From positions 1,928,356-1,992,355 of the forward strand of contig NZ_KE124774.1 in NCBI RefSeq assembly GCF_000188155.2: 64,000 nucleotides of DNA, in the 5' to 3' direction. Source of the stretch: Methylocystis sp. ATCC 49242. Its GTDB lineage: Bacteria; Pseudomonadota; Alphaproteobacteria; Rhizobiales; Beijerinckiaceae. Positions 35,723-45,054 of the stretch are shown piece by piece. The notes below the pieces were generated by a model. The model saw only the letters and a program-made list of their open reading frames with translations, made no database searches and was not told the origin of the DNA. The translations under genes and the position numbers were made by a program. How positions within the stretch are numbered: the first letter of the stretch is position 1; every line of letters starts with the position of its first letter.

Positions 35723-36147
35723 AAGTTCCTCCTTCTGTCACACAGTTTGCCGGTTCTTAACCACAAGCCGACATGTCACAATACAACACTGCCGCAAGCG
35801 GCGCCGTCATTTTTGTAATCGCGGTCACGTGGATCTCACCGCGGACCCGTTCCCCTGCGTGTATGACTATACGTCAAGTTCACATAGGGGGGAACATGTC
35901 TGCATCGCTCGTTCGGCCCTGTCCGCGTCGGTGAGCCATATTGCTCCACAGCGCATCGCTGCGGTTCCGAAATGCGGTGGTGCGACCAACTATTGTAGTC
36001 GCCGATCCTTGTCAAGCGACCGCCCGGGACAGCATTGCGACGAGTCGTCGCGTCTCAGCCGGACAAGAGCACAGTTTACGCTTGCCGCACGATGCGGCGG
36101 GCGACTAATCTCGCTTCGATCAGCAAAAGAAGAACAAGTGGAAACGC
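35723..36147. promoter_or_regulatory. 425-bp divergent promoter region
   Basis: No gene seen. AT-rich at 35740-35900. It must hold promoters for the leftward 37-residue gene and rightward 133-residue gene. A TTGACG hexamer on the minus strand at about 35873-35878 could be a -35 box, without a convincing -10. The right half is G+C-richer and featureless to my reading. Confidence 0.4.
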
Positions 36148-36549
36148 ATGGCGACCAGGGGTTTGACAATAGTCGTGATCGGGGTCGCGCTTGCCGCGGC
36201 CGGCTTTTCGGCCTTTTATGCGATGCGGGGCCGCACCCCCGCGTGCGCCGGCGGCGGAAAATACATGTCCACGCTCAACGACTGCAAGGCATGGGGAATC
36301 GCGGCGGACGTCTGCGCGCAAGCAGTGGAAAAGGCGCGCGCCGTCGCCGCCCGCGCCGCGCCGAAAACCGAGACCATGTTCCAATGCGAAGTGCGTTTCT
36401 CGGAATGTTTCGAGAATCCGGCGGGCGGCTTCACGCCGCGCCCGTCCTTCTGCCTGAACCCGGGCGGCGAACCGACGGAAGTCCGCTATCTCGAGTATGA
36501 ATCCGACCGCCGCAACCGGAAAACGACGAAGGAAGTGCGGATCGACTGA
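36148..36549 (+). CDS. DUF1190/YgiB-like membrane-anchored protein
   Basis: 133 residues. N-terminal helix residues 7-25 (anchor or uncleaved signal). The rest has cysteines in the order of DUF1190 proteins: PACAGGG, LNDCKAWGI, DVCAQAVEKA, then a helix ending AARAAPKT, and FQCEVRFSECF. The family's YxSxxxC...APxxxxxxxCE pattern is recognisable (YMSTLNDC, AAPKTETMFQCE). Function of the family is unknown; it is envelope-located in enterobacteria. The assignment is a moderate-strength motif match. Convergent with the DUF3108 gene, 9 bp apart. Confidence 0.6.
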   Translation: MATRGLTIVVIGVALAAAGFSAFYAMRGRTPACAGGGKYMSTLNDCKAWGIAADVCAQAVEKARAVAARAAPKTETMFQCEVRFSECFENPAGGFTPRPSFCLNPGGEPTEVRYLEYESDRRNRKTTKEVRID

Positions 36550-36558
36550 TGCGACGGG

Positions 36559-37368
36559 TCAGCGACCGGAATCCGCGCGTCGCTGACCGACCTGGAATTC
36601 CGAGGCGTCGATGACGAGCTTGCCGGCGGCCGTGCGGATGTCGATGTGGATCGGCACGACGACATGGGCCTCCGGGAGCGGCGCGAGCCAGACGTTCATG
36701 TCGTGGTTCTCCGCCATGTAGCGCGTCGAGGTGCTGTCGGGACGGTGTCCGGCGATCGGCGTATAGCGCGCCGAGCAGACAGCCACCGGGCCGGAGTAGC
36801 CCTTCGTATGCGCCTCATGCGCGCCGGCGTAGGACAGCGCGACGTCGAAACGCGTCACGCCGTCGAAGACGGAGATCGTGCGATCGCAGGCTGCGGGGCC
36901 CGCCAGATCCTGCCCCGACGGCACGCTCATGATCAGCGCGCTCACCGGATCGACGACGCGCCTTTTCGCGCTCTCGGTGACGGGGATGCGCGCGGCGGCG
37001 TCCCAGGGCGCCGGTTTCACCTCCACGGCCTGCACGGAATTGCCGCCGAGCGCCATGCGAACGGTGCGCGTTTCGTCGCTGTTGGCGGTCGTATTGGCGT
37101 AGGTCGCGGGCGACGGCCCGCCAGAACCAAGACCGCCTGTCGCGGAGGCTGCGCCCTTCGTGCTGTTGACGAGATTGGCGAGCCCCGTCGTCTTCATCGA
37201 AATGTCGATGCGATAGGTCTGCGGCTCGACGACGCCCGAGGCGAAGGCGCTGCCTATGGAAAGGCCCATCAGGCTCAGCGCGTAATGCGCCTTGATCGTT
37301 TCGGCGCTGGCCGGAGCGGCGGCCGCGAGCCCCCCGCAAAGGAGAGCGGCGACGCGCGCCTTGCGCAT
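36559..37368 (-). CDS. DUF3108 periplasmic protein
   Basis: 269 residues from ATG 37368, giving a clean signal peptide (MRKARVAALLCGGLAAAAPASA). Longer frames add an implausible N-region. The mature sequence begins IKAHYALSLMGLSIG, the typical DUF3108 opening, and continues with RIDISMKTTGLANLVNSTKG, DPVSALIMSVP, RTISVFDGVTRFDVAL and a C-terminal HVVVPIHIDIRTAAGKLVI, a beta-rich fold related to lipoprotein-carrier-like proteins. Role unknown, envelope-associated. Lies 83 bp downstream of the YkgJ-like gene. Confidence 0.8.
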   Translation of the reverse strand: MRKARVAALLCGGLAAAAPASAETIKAHYALSLMGLSIGSAFASGVVEPQTYRIDISMKTTGLANLVNSTKGAASATGGLGSGGPSPATYANTTANSDETRTVRMALGGNSVQAVEVKPAPWDAAARIPVTESAKRRVVDPVSALIMSVPSGQDLAGPAACDRTISVFDGVTRFDVALSYAGAHEAHTKGYSGPVAVCSARYTPIAGHRPDSTSTRYMAENHDMNVWLAPLPEAHVVVPIHIDIRTAAGKLVIDASEFQVGQRRADSGR

Positions 37369-37451
37369 GATGACGAAGGAAAGCGTGTCGATCGGGCTCA
37401 TGATCCGCACATTCGGAAGAAGGACGCCGCAAACATCATGAAAGGACGGCA

Positions 37452-37868
37452 TCAGGCCGACTCCTGCCAATGTCCGTCGGCATAGATGCGCCACGCGCGC
37501 AACCCCGCCTTCGCGACGACCATCCTGCCCGCCTTGGCTTCGGCGACGAGATGCCTGAATACGAGAGGATTGCGCCAGGAAAACGGCTTTTCCGGGTCGC
37601 AGACGGCATGGTACTCGTCGCTGTCGGGGTCGTCCATCAGCAGCGTTCCGACGCGATCGGGCCGCATGGTGGCGGGAAGGCCGCGGTCCTCCTTCCACTG
37701 ACAATAATAGTCGCGGCAGACCTCCGGGCGCGTGTCATAGACGCCGCAGCCGCCGGTCAGCGCGCAATGCCCGCACAGCGTCCCGGCCTTCTTCTTCATT
37801 TCCTCGATTTCGAGCACCTTGCAGCAGAAGTAACAAGGGCCGCAGGCTTTGCCGGGGATGTCGAGCAT
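37452..37868 (-). CDS. YkgJ-family cysteine-cluster protein
   Basis: 138 residues from ATG 37868. A dense cysteine set, GKACGPCYFCCKVLEI, GTLCGHCA, GGCGVYDTRPEVCRDYYC, matches the CxxCxxCC family (zinc or Fe-S cluster binding), whose biochemical role is unknown. The second half is a small aromatic-rich domain ending in a WRIYADGHW segment. Divergent from sseA by 98 bp and probably co-transcribed with the DUF3108 gene. Confidence 0.85.
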   Translation of the reverse strand: MLDIPGKACGPCYFCCKVLEIEEMKKKAGTLCGHCALTGGCGVYDTRPEVCRDYYCQWKEDRGLPATMRPDRVGTLLMDDPDSDEYHAVCDPEKPFSWRNPLVFRHLVAEAKAGRMVVAKAGLRAWRIYADGHWQESA

Positions 37869-37966
37869 GAGGATCGGGGCCACGAGACAGTGAGAATCGA
37901 ATCGGCGTATTGTGACCGCGAAAGCGCCGGATGCAAGCTGGCCCGGACCGCAACCTGAGCGAGACA

Positions 37967-38821
37967 ATGCCGCGAAAGATCCACCTGGAAAATCTGTTCG
38001 TCTCCACGCAATGGCTCGCCGACAATCTTTCTTCACCCGACATTCTCGTCTTCGACGCCTCCTGGCACATGCCGGCGGCCGGTCGCGACCCCCGCGCGGA
38101 ATATCTCGCGGGCCACATTCCCGGCGCTGTCTTTTTCGACATTGACGGCGTCGCCGATCATTCGACCGACCTCCCGCACATGCTCCCTTCTCCCGAGGTC
38201 TTCGAGGCGGAGATGCGGCGACTCGGTTTCGGCGACGGCACGCGCGCGGTCGTATACGACAGCGTCGGCCTCTTTTCGGCGCCGCGTCTTTGGTGGACGC
38301 TCAATGTGTTCGGCGTCGACAAGGTTTCGATCCTCGCGGGAGGGCTGCCGGCCTGGAAGGCGGAGGGGCGCCCGCTCGAGAGCGGCGAGCCGCAGCGCGC
38401 GCCGCGAGGTTTCACCGCGCGCTTCGACCCCGATCTCGTCGCCGACGCCGCAGCGGTGAGGGCCGCGCTCGAAAGCGGCGCCGCGCAGGTCGTCGACGCG
38501 CGCTCGGCCGAGCGCTTCCATGGTCGCGCGCCCGAGCCGCGACCCGGCCTGCGCTCGGGTCATATGCCCGGCGCGCGCAACCTGCCCTTCCCCGCCGTGA
38601 TCCAGGACGGCCGCATGAAGGAAAGGTCCGGGCTCGAAGCCGCCTTCACCGCCGCCGGGCTCGACCCCGACCGGCCGGTGATCGCGAGCTGCGGCTCCGG
38701 CATGACCGCCTGCATCCTGAGCCTCGCGCTTGCGGCCTCCGGACGCGCGCCGGCAACCGTCTATGACGGCTCCTGGTCGGAATGGGGCGGCCGCGCGGAT
38801 TTGCCGGTCGTGGCCGATTGA
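37967..38821 (+). CDS. sseA: 3-mercaptopyruvate sulfurtransferase
   Basis: 284 residues from ATG 37967 (GAGCGAGAC upstream; 37931 is a less likely start). Two rhodanese domains; the active-site loop is CGSGMTA with C242, the mercaptopyruvate-type loop rather than the thiosulfate-type. The N-terminal domain holds DASWHMPAAGRDPRAEYLAGHIPGA-type segments. It transfers sulfur from 3-mercaptopyruvate to thiols or cyanide in the cytoplasm. Confidence 0.92.
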   Translation: MPRKIHLENLFVSTQWLADNLSSPDILVFDASWHMPAAGRDPRAEYLAGHIPGAVFFDIDGVADHSTDLPHMLPSPEVFEAEMRRLGFGDGTRAVVYDSVGLFSAPRLWWTLNVFGVDKVSILAGGLPAWKAEGRPLESGEPQRAPRGFTARFDPDLVADAAAVRAALESGAAQVVDARSAERFHGRAPEPRPGLRSGHMPGARNLPFPAVIQDGRMKERSGLEAAFTAAGLDPDRPVIASCGSGMTACILSLALAASGRAPATVYDGSWSEWGGRADLPVVAD

Positions 38822-38886
38822 TTGAAACAGGCGCCGCCGAACTGATCATCTATCGCCTAAAATTAAGGCATATCGTATAAATCCTC

Positions 38887-38910
38887 GGCGCCGGACCGGA
38901 ATCCGGCGCC
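38887..38910. terminator. GC-rich hairpin after sseA
   Basis: Perfect 9-bp arms (GGCGCCGGA/TCCGGCGCC) with a 6-base loop, 65 bp after sseA. There is no good T-run, so it is a weak or factor-assisted terminator, or a leader structure for glnB. A second small dyad TTTGGC/GCCAAA follows at 38916-38933. Confidence 0.5.
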
Positions 38911-38949
38911 AGAACTTTGGCCATGGCGCCAAAATCGCTCCAATGCTAG

Positions 38950-39360
<411 letters not shown>

Positions 39361-39463
39361 ACCATCGAGTTCCCGCCCCATGAGCTTTCTCGACAAGATC
39401 TTCCGACGCTCCGCAGCGCCCAACACGCACATAACCAGGCAACAGACAGAGGCAACGATCAAA

Positions 39464-40873
39464 ATGACAACGGCCAAGGACGTAATCAAGCAGATCAAGG
39501 ACAACGACGTTAAATACGTCGACTTCCGCTTCACCGACCCGCGCGGCAAGTGGCAGCATGTCACCTTCGACGTCTCGATCGTCGACGAGGACGCGCTGAA
39601 CGAAGGCATCATGTTCGACGGCTCCTCGATCGCTGGCTGGAAGGCGATCAACGAGTCGGACATGACCCTGCTGCCCGACCTGTCGACCTGCACGATGGAC
39701 CCGTTCTTCGCCGCTTCGACCATGTCGATCGTCTGCGACGTCATGGAGCCCCTGACCGGCCAGCCCTACAACCGCGACCCGCGCGGCATCGCCAAGAAGG
39801 CGATGGCCCACATCAAGACCGCCGGCGTCGGCGACACCGCCTATTTCGGCCCCGAGGCCGAATTCTTCGTCTTCGACGACGTGCGTTTCTCGGCAGACCC
39901 CTACAATACGGGCTTCTCGCTCGACTCGGTCGAACTGCCCACGAACTCCGACACCGCCTATGAGGGCGGCAACCTCGGCCACCGCGTACGTACCAAGGGC
40001 GGCTATTTCCCCGTTCCGCCGGTCGACTCCGCCCAGGACATGCGCGGCGAGATGCTGGCGGCCATGGCGGCCATGGGCGTGAAGGTCGAGAAGCACCATC
40101 ACGAAGTCGCCTCCGCCCAGCACGAGCTCGGCCTGAAGTTCGAGACGCTCGTCACCGTCGCCGACCACCTGCAGATCTACAAATATGCGATCCATCAGGT
40201 GGCGCACTCCTACGGCAAGTCGGCCACTTTCATGCCGAAGCCGGTCTTCGGCGACAATGGCTCGGGCATGCACGTGCACCAGTCGATCTGGAACGGCGGC
40301 AAGCCGGTCTTCGCGGGCGACAAATACGCCGGCCTGTCGCAGGAATGCCTGTGGTACATCGGCGGCATCATCAAGCACGCCAAGTCGCTGAACGCCTTCA
40401 CCAACCCGTCGACCAACTCCTACAAGCGTCTGGTCCCGGGCTATGAGGCGCCGGTGCTGCTCGCCTACTCCTCGCGCAACCGCTCGGCCTCCTGCCGCAT
40501 TCCGTTCGGCACGAGCCCGAAGGCCAAGCGCGTCGAGGTCCGCTTCCCCGATCCGACGGCCAACCCCTATCTCGCCTTCGCAGCCATGCTGATGGCCGGC
40601 CTCGACGGCATCGCCAACAAGATCGATCCGGGCGCGCCGGCCGACAAGGACCTCTACGACCTGCCGCCGGAAGAGCTGAAGGCGATCCCGACCGTCTGCG
40701 GTTCGCTCCGCGAGGCGCTCGAGAGCCTGAAGGCCGACCACGCCTATCTGACTGCCGGCGGCGTTTTCGACACGGACTTCATCGAGTCCTACATCGAGCT
40801 GAAGATGCAGGACGTGATGCGCTTCGAAATGACCCCGCATCCGGTCGAGTTCGACATGTACTACTCCTACTGA
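39464..40873 (+). CDS. glnA: Glutamine synthetase, type I
   Basis: 469 residues from ATG 39464 (AGAGG upstream), exactly the usual GSI length; an in-frame ATG at 39380 would add 28 residues without family support. It condenses ammonia and glutamate using ATP, as a dodecamer. Motifs: [17 protein letters not shown], the EAEFFVFDD metal site, and the [10 protein letters not shown] nucleotide site. The adenylylation site is DLYDLPPEE with Tyr398 counting Met (Tyr397 in the E. coli numbering), so GlnE control is expected. Followed by two hairpins, the second a strong terminator. Confidence 0.98.
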   Translation: MTTAKDVIKQIKDNDVKYVDFRFTDPRGKWQHVTFDVSIVDEDALNEGIMFDGSSIAGWKAINESDMTLLPDLSTCTMDPFFAASTMSIVCDVMEPLTGQPYNRDPRGIAKKAMAHIKTAGVGDTAYFGPEAEFFVFDDVRFSADPYNTGFSLDSVELPTNSDTAYEGGNLGHRVRTKGGYFPVPPVDSAQDMRGEMLAAMAAMGVKVEKHHHEVASAQHELGLKFETLVTVADHLQIYKYAIHQVAHSYGKSATFMPKPVFGDNGSGMHVHQSIWNGGKPVFAGDKYAGLSQECLWYIGGIIKHAKSLNAFTNPSTNSYKRLVPGYEAPVLLAYSSRNRSASCRIPFGTSPKAKRVEVRFPDPTANPYLAFAAMLMAGLDGIANKIDPGAPADKDLYDLPPEELKAIPTVCGSLREALESLKADHAYLTAGGVFDTDFIESYIELKMQDVMRFEMTPHPVEFDMYYSY

Positions 40874-40891
40874 GGAGCACGCGCCCGACCG

Positions 40892-40978
40892 GGCGACGGT
40901 CCCGACCGTCGCCTGTCATGCGCGCCGATCAAAGGCCCGAAAGCGGTTCCAACGCCGCTTTCGGGCCTTCTGTTTTTT
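40892..40978 (+). terminator. Terminator pair after glnA
   Basis: First hairpin: 9-bp arms at 40892-40900 and 40905-40913. Second: perfect 15-bp arms at 40932-40946 and 40955-40969, then CTGTTTTTT. The second is a strong rho-independent terminator for the glnB-glnA operon. Confidence 0.92.
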
Positions 40979-41121
40979 CACCCTTCATTGCGGTTGAATC
41001 CACAGGCGCGACTCGCGTGGATTGACGCGCTCGCTTATGCTGGGCCGTGCGATCGGCGAACGGACAAACCCGCGTCTTTCGTCTTTTTCAGCGGCTACGC
41101 CGGTTTCCCGGGAACGTACGA

Positions 41122-42702
41122 ATGTCGAAAAACAAGAACGAGACAGCGCTCGCCAGAAGACTTGTCGCCGGCGTCGCCTGCCTGCTCGTCGCGCTCACGC
41201 CCGAATATTCCTTCGCCATCGATCCCCCACCCGTCCCGACGCCGGACGCCGCCGCCCCGGCCGCTCCGCAGCCCGCGCCCGAGGCGCCGAAGTTCACGCA
41301 GGCCGAGCTCGAGAGGCTGCTAGCGCCGATCGCGCTCTATCCCGACGCCCTGCTGGCGCAATTGCTGCCCGCTTCGGCCTATCCGCTGGAGATCGTTCAG
41401 GCGCATCGCTGGCTCGAGAAGAACAGGGCGGCCGCCGAAAAACAGGACTTTTCAGGCGCGGACGCTCAGGACTGGGATCCGTCGGTGAAAGCGATGCTGC
41501 GCTTCCCGACCGTGCTCGACAAGATGAACGACGACCTCGAATGGACCGAGAATCTCGGCGCGGCGATCGTCAATCAGCCGCAGGACGTCGCCAATGTCAT
41601 CCAGCTGCTGCGCGCCAGGGCGCAGAAGGCAGGAACGCTCAAGTCCGGCAAGGAGATGCAGGTCACGACCGAGAAACAGGACGGGCGCGACGTCGTTACG
41701 ATCGCCTCCCCGGACCCTTCGGTCATCTATGTCCCCTCCTACGATCCCGTCGCCGCCTATGCGCCCGCCTATAACGGAACAGGCATGGCGGCCGCGGCCG
41801 GACTGCTGAGCTTCGGCGCCGGCGTCGCGATCGGCTCGGCCTGGCGCGGCAATTACTGGAACTGGGGCACGGGCGCGTTCTATCGGCCGGTCTGGCCGGG
41901 TTATCCGGCGTGGCGGCCGCCTTATCCCGGCTGGCGTCCCGGCATGGCCGTCGGCGGCGGCAACAACGTCAATATTGGAAATGACGTCAACATCGGCGGA
42001 AAGCCCTGGCGGCCGGATCCGGGCCATTACCGGCCCGGGGGCCGGCCGGGCATTGGCGGCGGACCGGGCGTGGGAGCCGGGCGCCCCGGCTATGGCGGCG
42101 GCCGTCCGGGCGCGGGGATCGGCGGCGGGCGCCCCGGCGCGGGAGGCGGACCCGGCAATAATGGCGGACTCGGAGGCGGCGGCGGGATCGGCGGCGGCCG
42201 TCCAGGCGTGAGCGGCGGGCGCCCCGGAGTCGGCAAGCCGGGCGTTGGCGGAGGCACCAAACCCATCGCCCGCCCGAAACCTGTGACTCGCCCCGTGCCC
42301 CGGCCCGCCACGAGACCGGCGATGAACCGGCCGATAGCGCGCCCGGCGGGCGGTTTCGGCGGCGCCGGAGTCGGCCGGCCCGCAGGCGGCTTTCGGGGCG
42401 GCGCCATGAGGGCCGGCGGCGGTTTCCACGGCGGGCGCCGATCCGACTTGCGCCTCAAGCATGCCGTCACCCTCCTCGGCCGTCTCGACAATGGCCTCGG
42501 CTTCTATCGCTTCATCTACAACGGCGGCGAGAAAGCCTTTGTCGGCGTCATGGCTCAGGAAGTGCAGAAGGTCATGCCGCAGGCGGTCTGGCGCGCGCCG
42601 GACGGATATCTGCGGGTCGCCTACGACAAGGTCGGCGTCAAGTTCCAAAGCTACGACCGCTGGGTCGCATCCGGCGCAGAGATTCCCGCGACCCGACGCT
42701 GA
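41122..42702 (+). CDS. DUF3300 protein with Gly/Pro-rich linker and C-terminal S74-like (tail-fibre chaperone) domain
   Basis: 526 residues from ATG 41122. Signal peptide residues 1-32 (VAGVACLLVALTPEYSFA), Pro/Ala linker, then DUF3300 (about 55-230): LLAPIALYPDALLAQLLPAS, HRWLEKN, WDPSVKAMLRFP, and VIYVPSYDPVAAY. Residues about 250-430 are Trp/Pro- then Gly/Arg/Pro-rich low complexity, with many GGRPG units. Residues 441-526 begin S441-D-L-R-L-K446 and continue FVGVMAQEVQKVMPQAV and LRVAYDKVGVKF, the peptidase S74/intramolecular chaperone signature of tail fibres and endosialidases. An exported, possibly self-processing surface protein. Monocistronic between two terminators. Confidence 0.85.
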   Translation: MSKNKNETALARRLVAGVACLLVALTPEYSFAIDPPPVPTPDAAAPAAPQPAPEAPKFTQAELERLLAPIALYPDALLAQLLPASAYPLEIVQAHRWLEKNRAAAEKQDFSGADAQDWDPSVKAMLRFPTVLDKMNDDLEWTENLGAAIVNQPQDVANVIQLLRARAQKAGTLKSGKEMQVTTEKQDGRDVVTIASPDPSVIYVPSYDPVAAYAPAYNGTGMAAAAGLLSFGAGVAIGSAWRGNYWNWGTGAFYRPVWPGYPAWRPPYPGWRPGMAVGGGNNVNIGNDVNIGGKPWRPDPGHYRPGGRPGIGGGPGVGAGRPGYGGGRPGAGIGGGRPGAGGGPGNNGGLGGGGGIGGGRPGVSGGRPGVGKPGVGGGTKPIARPKPVTRPVPRPATRPAMNRPIARPAGGFGGAGVGRPAGGFRGGAMRAGGGFHGGRRSDLRLKHAVTLLGRLDNGLGFYRFIYNGGEKAFVGVMAQEVQKVMPQAVWRAPDGYLRVAYDKVGVKFQSYDRWVASGAEIPATRR

Positions 42703-42710
42703 GACCGGGC

Positions 42711-42737
42711 AGGCGGCCCCCCGGCCGCCTTTCCCTT
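42711..42737 (+). terminator. Hairpin after the DUF3300 gene
   Basis: AGGCGGCC (42711-42718) pairs with GGCCGCCT (42723-42730), followed by TTCCCTT. It begins nine bases after the stop. The T-run is broken by C residues, so strength is moderate. The leftward glyA gene ends at 42758 facing it. Confidence 0.6.
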
Positions 42738-42757
42738 GCCTCGCTGCCGGGCGCGGC

Positions 42758-44017
42758 TCAGTAGATGGGAAATTCAGCGCACAGCTTCCGCACCTCCTCA
42801 CGAATGGCGGCGATCTCCCGCCCGTCGTCCGGCGCCCGCAGAACGCGGTCGATCCAGCGCGCGATTGTTTGAAACTCCCCGACGCCGAAGCCGCGCGTCG
42901 TTCCGGCGTTGCTGGAAAGGCGCAGCCCCGACGGCGCCTCGGGCGGCCGCATGTCGAAGGGGATGAGGTTCTTGTTCACGGCGAGCCCCGCCCGCTCCAG
43001 CGCCTTCGCCGCGATGTCGCCCGTGACGCCGCGCGGCGTGAGATCGACGAGCATCAGCCCCGTGTCGGTTCCGCCCGTGACGATGCGCAGGCCCGCTTCC
43101 GACAGCGCCTCGGCCAGCGCGCGGGCGTTTTCGAGCGTCGCCCGATTGTAAAGCGTGAACTCGGGCCGCAGCGCCTCGCCGAGACACGCCGCCTTGCCCG
43201 CGACCCCATGCAACAGCACCGATCCCTGAACGCCCGGAAAAATGCCGGCGTTGATCCTGTCGCTCAGGGATTCGTCGTTCCAGAGCGCAACGCCGCCCCG
43301 CGCGCCGCGAAGGGATTTGTAGGTCGTCGTGGTGACCACATGCGCGTGCGGGAAGGGGTGCGGATGCAAACCCGTCGCGACCAGCCCCGCGAAATGCGCC
43401 ATGTCGACGAGGAGATACGCCCCCGCCTCATCGGCGATGGCGCGAAGCCCGGAGAAGTCGATGGCGCGCGGATAGGCCGAACCGCCGGCGATAATCATGC
43501 GGGGACGCGCCGCGAGCGCAAGATCGCGAAGCTCGTCGAGATCGATGCGCTCCGTCTCCCGGTTCACGCCATATTGCGTGATCTTGTAGTCGCGCCCGGT
43601 AAGCGTGGCCGGATGCCCGTGGCTGATGTGCCCGCCGGCGGCGACATTCATGGAGAGGATCGGATCGCCGGGCTTCAGCAGGCCGAGAAAGACGCCCGCA
43701 TTGGCGTTGGAGCCAGAATGCGGCTGCACATTGGCGAAGCGGCAACCGAAGAGCCGGCATGCGCGTTCGACCGCAAGCGACTCGATCCTGTCGGCGTATT
43801 CCGCCCCGCCATAATAGCGGCGATAAGGCGCGCCCTCGACGGTCTTGTTGGTCAGAACCGACCCCTGCGCCTCCAGCACGAGGCGGGAGACGATGTTTTC
43901 GGAAGCGATCAGTTCGATCCCGTCCTGCTGGCGGCGCAACTCCCCGCGAATGGCGTCGGCAAGTTCGGGATCGGCGTCGAGCCCCGTCGTGAAATATCCC
44001 TGATGCAAGCAACTCAA
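42758..44017 (-). CDS. glyA: Serine hydroxymethyltransferase paralogue (divergent)
   Basis: 419 residues from TTG 44017, chosen because GGGGAGG stands six bases upstream at the family's usual N-terminus; an ATG at 44071 adds 18 unlikely residues. PLP fold-type I enzyme: LIASENIVS, NVQPHSGSNAN, LVDMAHFAGLVA and the lysine in TTTTYKSLRGARGG (K234). In ordinary SHMT the residue before that lysine is His and the segment reads THKTLRGPRGG; here it is Tyr233, and the EGYPGKRYYGG segment reads EGAPYRRYYGG. It is thus a divergent paralogue, possibly acting on another beta-hydroxy amino acid such as alpha-methylserine. A serine-cycle role is possible but not shown. Confidence 0.85.
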   Translation of the reverse strand: MSCLHQGYFTTGLDADPELADAIRGELRRQQDGIELIASENIVSRLVLEAQGSVLTNKTVEGAPYRRYYGGAEYADRIESLAVERACRLFGCRFANVQPHSGSNANAGVFLGLLKPGDPILSMNVAAGGHISHGHPATLTGRDYKITQYGVNRETERIDLDELRDLALAARPRMIIAGGSAYPRAIDFSGLRAIADEAGAYLLVDMAHFAGLVATGLHPHPFPHAHVVTTTTYKSLRGARGGVALWNDESLSDRINAGIFPGVQGSVLLHGVAGKAACLGEALRPEFTLYNRATLENARALAEALSEAGLRIVTGGTDTGLMLVDLTPRGVTGDIAAKALERAGLAVNKNLIPFDMRPPEAPSGLRLSSNAGTTRGFGVGEFQTIARWIDRVLRAPDDGREIAAIREEVRKLCAEFPIY

Positions 44018-44172
44018 TGGCGGCCTCCCCTTCACCGGAGCAAGGAAGCCCCACCTCGGCCGCGAGGGCAAGGCTTCCGGGCGCGTGAAATTTCCGCTGC
44101 CGGCGGAGATTGCCGTTCTGGCCGCGCGGCGCCCCCTTCACTCTCGCCGCCCGCTGGCCTAAGACAGTCGCC

Positions 44173-45051
44173 ATGCAAGACTCGCCTGTCCTGACGCCCG
44201 CCGCCGACACGCTTGCCGAATTGCGCGCCGAGATCGACCGCATCGATCTCGAAATGCATCGGCTGCTGATGGCGCGTGGCGAGATCATCGACCGGCTGAT
44301 CGCCGTGAAGCGCGCGCAGGGCGGCGGCTGCGCCTTCCGGCCAGACCGCGAGGCGCAGATGATGCGCGCGCTGGTCGAGCGGCATCGCGGCCTCCTGCCC
44401 GTCGACGCTGTCGAAGGCGTCTGGCGCGTCATCGTCTCGACCTTCACCTACGTCCAGAACAATTATTCCGTCCACGCCGACGACTCGGGCGGCGACGCGC
44501 AAATGCGCGACAGCGCGCGATTCCACTTCGGCTTCACCGTGCCTTACATCGCGCATCACGGCGCGAGCGCGGTGATCGACGCGGTGGCGGCTTCGGCCGG
44601 CGATCTCGGCGTGCTGCGGGCGACCGGCGCGATCAACGACGGCGCCTGGTGGGTGCGGCTCGTCGGCGAGAACGCCCCCAAGATCATCGCGCGTCTCCCC
44701 TTCGTCGAGCGGCCCGACCACCCGGCGGGCCTGCCCGTCTTCGTCGTCGCGCGCCCGGCGAAGGACGCCGCCTCGCGGGACATTCTGCTCTATGCGATCA
44801 ACCTTCCGCGCTGGTCGCATTCCATCCCCGCCGTCGTCTCGGCGCTGGAGGGCGAAATCCTCGCCAGCGCCCCGCACGCCGGCGGCCTCTCGCTGATGGT
44901 CGCCGCGCCCGGCCATGTCGAGGCCGCGCGTTTCGCGCAGGAGCTTTCCGCCGCCGGCGTCGCCGATGCGGTCGTGGAGCCCATCGGCAGCCATGCGGGC
45001 AGATACGAACTCAACGAAGCGCGCAGCGGCGTTTTCGCGCCAAGGAGCTGA
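44173..45051 (+). CDS. Chorismate mutase (AroQ type) with C-terminal extension
   Basis: 292 residues from ATG 44173. The N-terminal 90 residues are a type II chorismate mutase helix bundle: LAELRAEIDRIDLEMHRLLMARGEIIDRLIAVK, with the usual Arg and Lys contacts. The following 200 residues (FHFGFTVPYIAHHG..., GAWWVRL, LLYAINLP, LMVAAPGHVEAARF) form a second domain with a conserved look but without the prephenate dehydratase motifs, perhaps regulatory. First gene of the aromatic trio, three bases before hisC. Converts chorismate to prephenate. Divergent from glyA across 155 bp. Confidence 0.85.
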   Translation: MQDSPVLTPAADTLAELRAEIDRIDLEMHRLLMARGEIIDRLIAVKRAQGGGCAFRPDREAQMMRALVERHRGLLPVDAVEGVWRVIVSTFTYVQNNYSVHADDSGGDAQMRDSARFHFGFTVPYIAHHGASAVIDAVAASAGDLGVLRATGAINDGAWWVRLVGENAPKIIARLPFVERPDHPAGLPVFVVARPAKDAASRDILLYAINLPRWSHSIPAVVSALEGEILASAPHAGGLSLMVAAPGHVEAARFAQELSAAGVADAVVEPIGSHAGRYELNEARSGVFAPRS

Positions 45052-45054
45052 GAC

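Noticed and set aside
39380-39463. In-frame upstream ATG for glnA adding 28 residues
   Set aside because: Glutamine synthetase I is 469 residues in this group and the ATG at 39464 gives exactly that; the extension is unlike the family.
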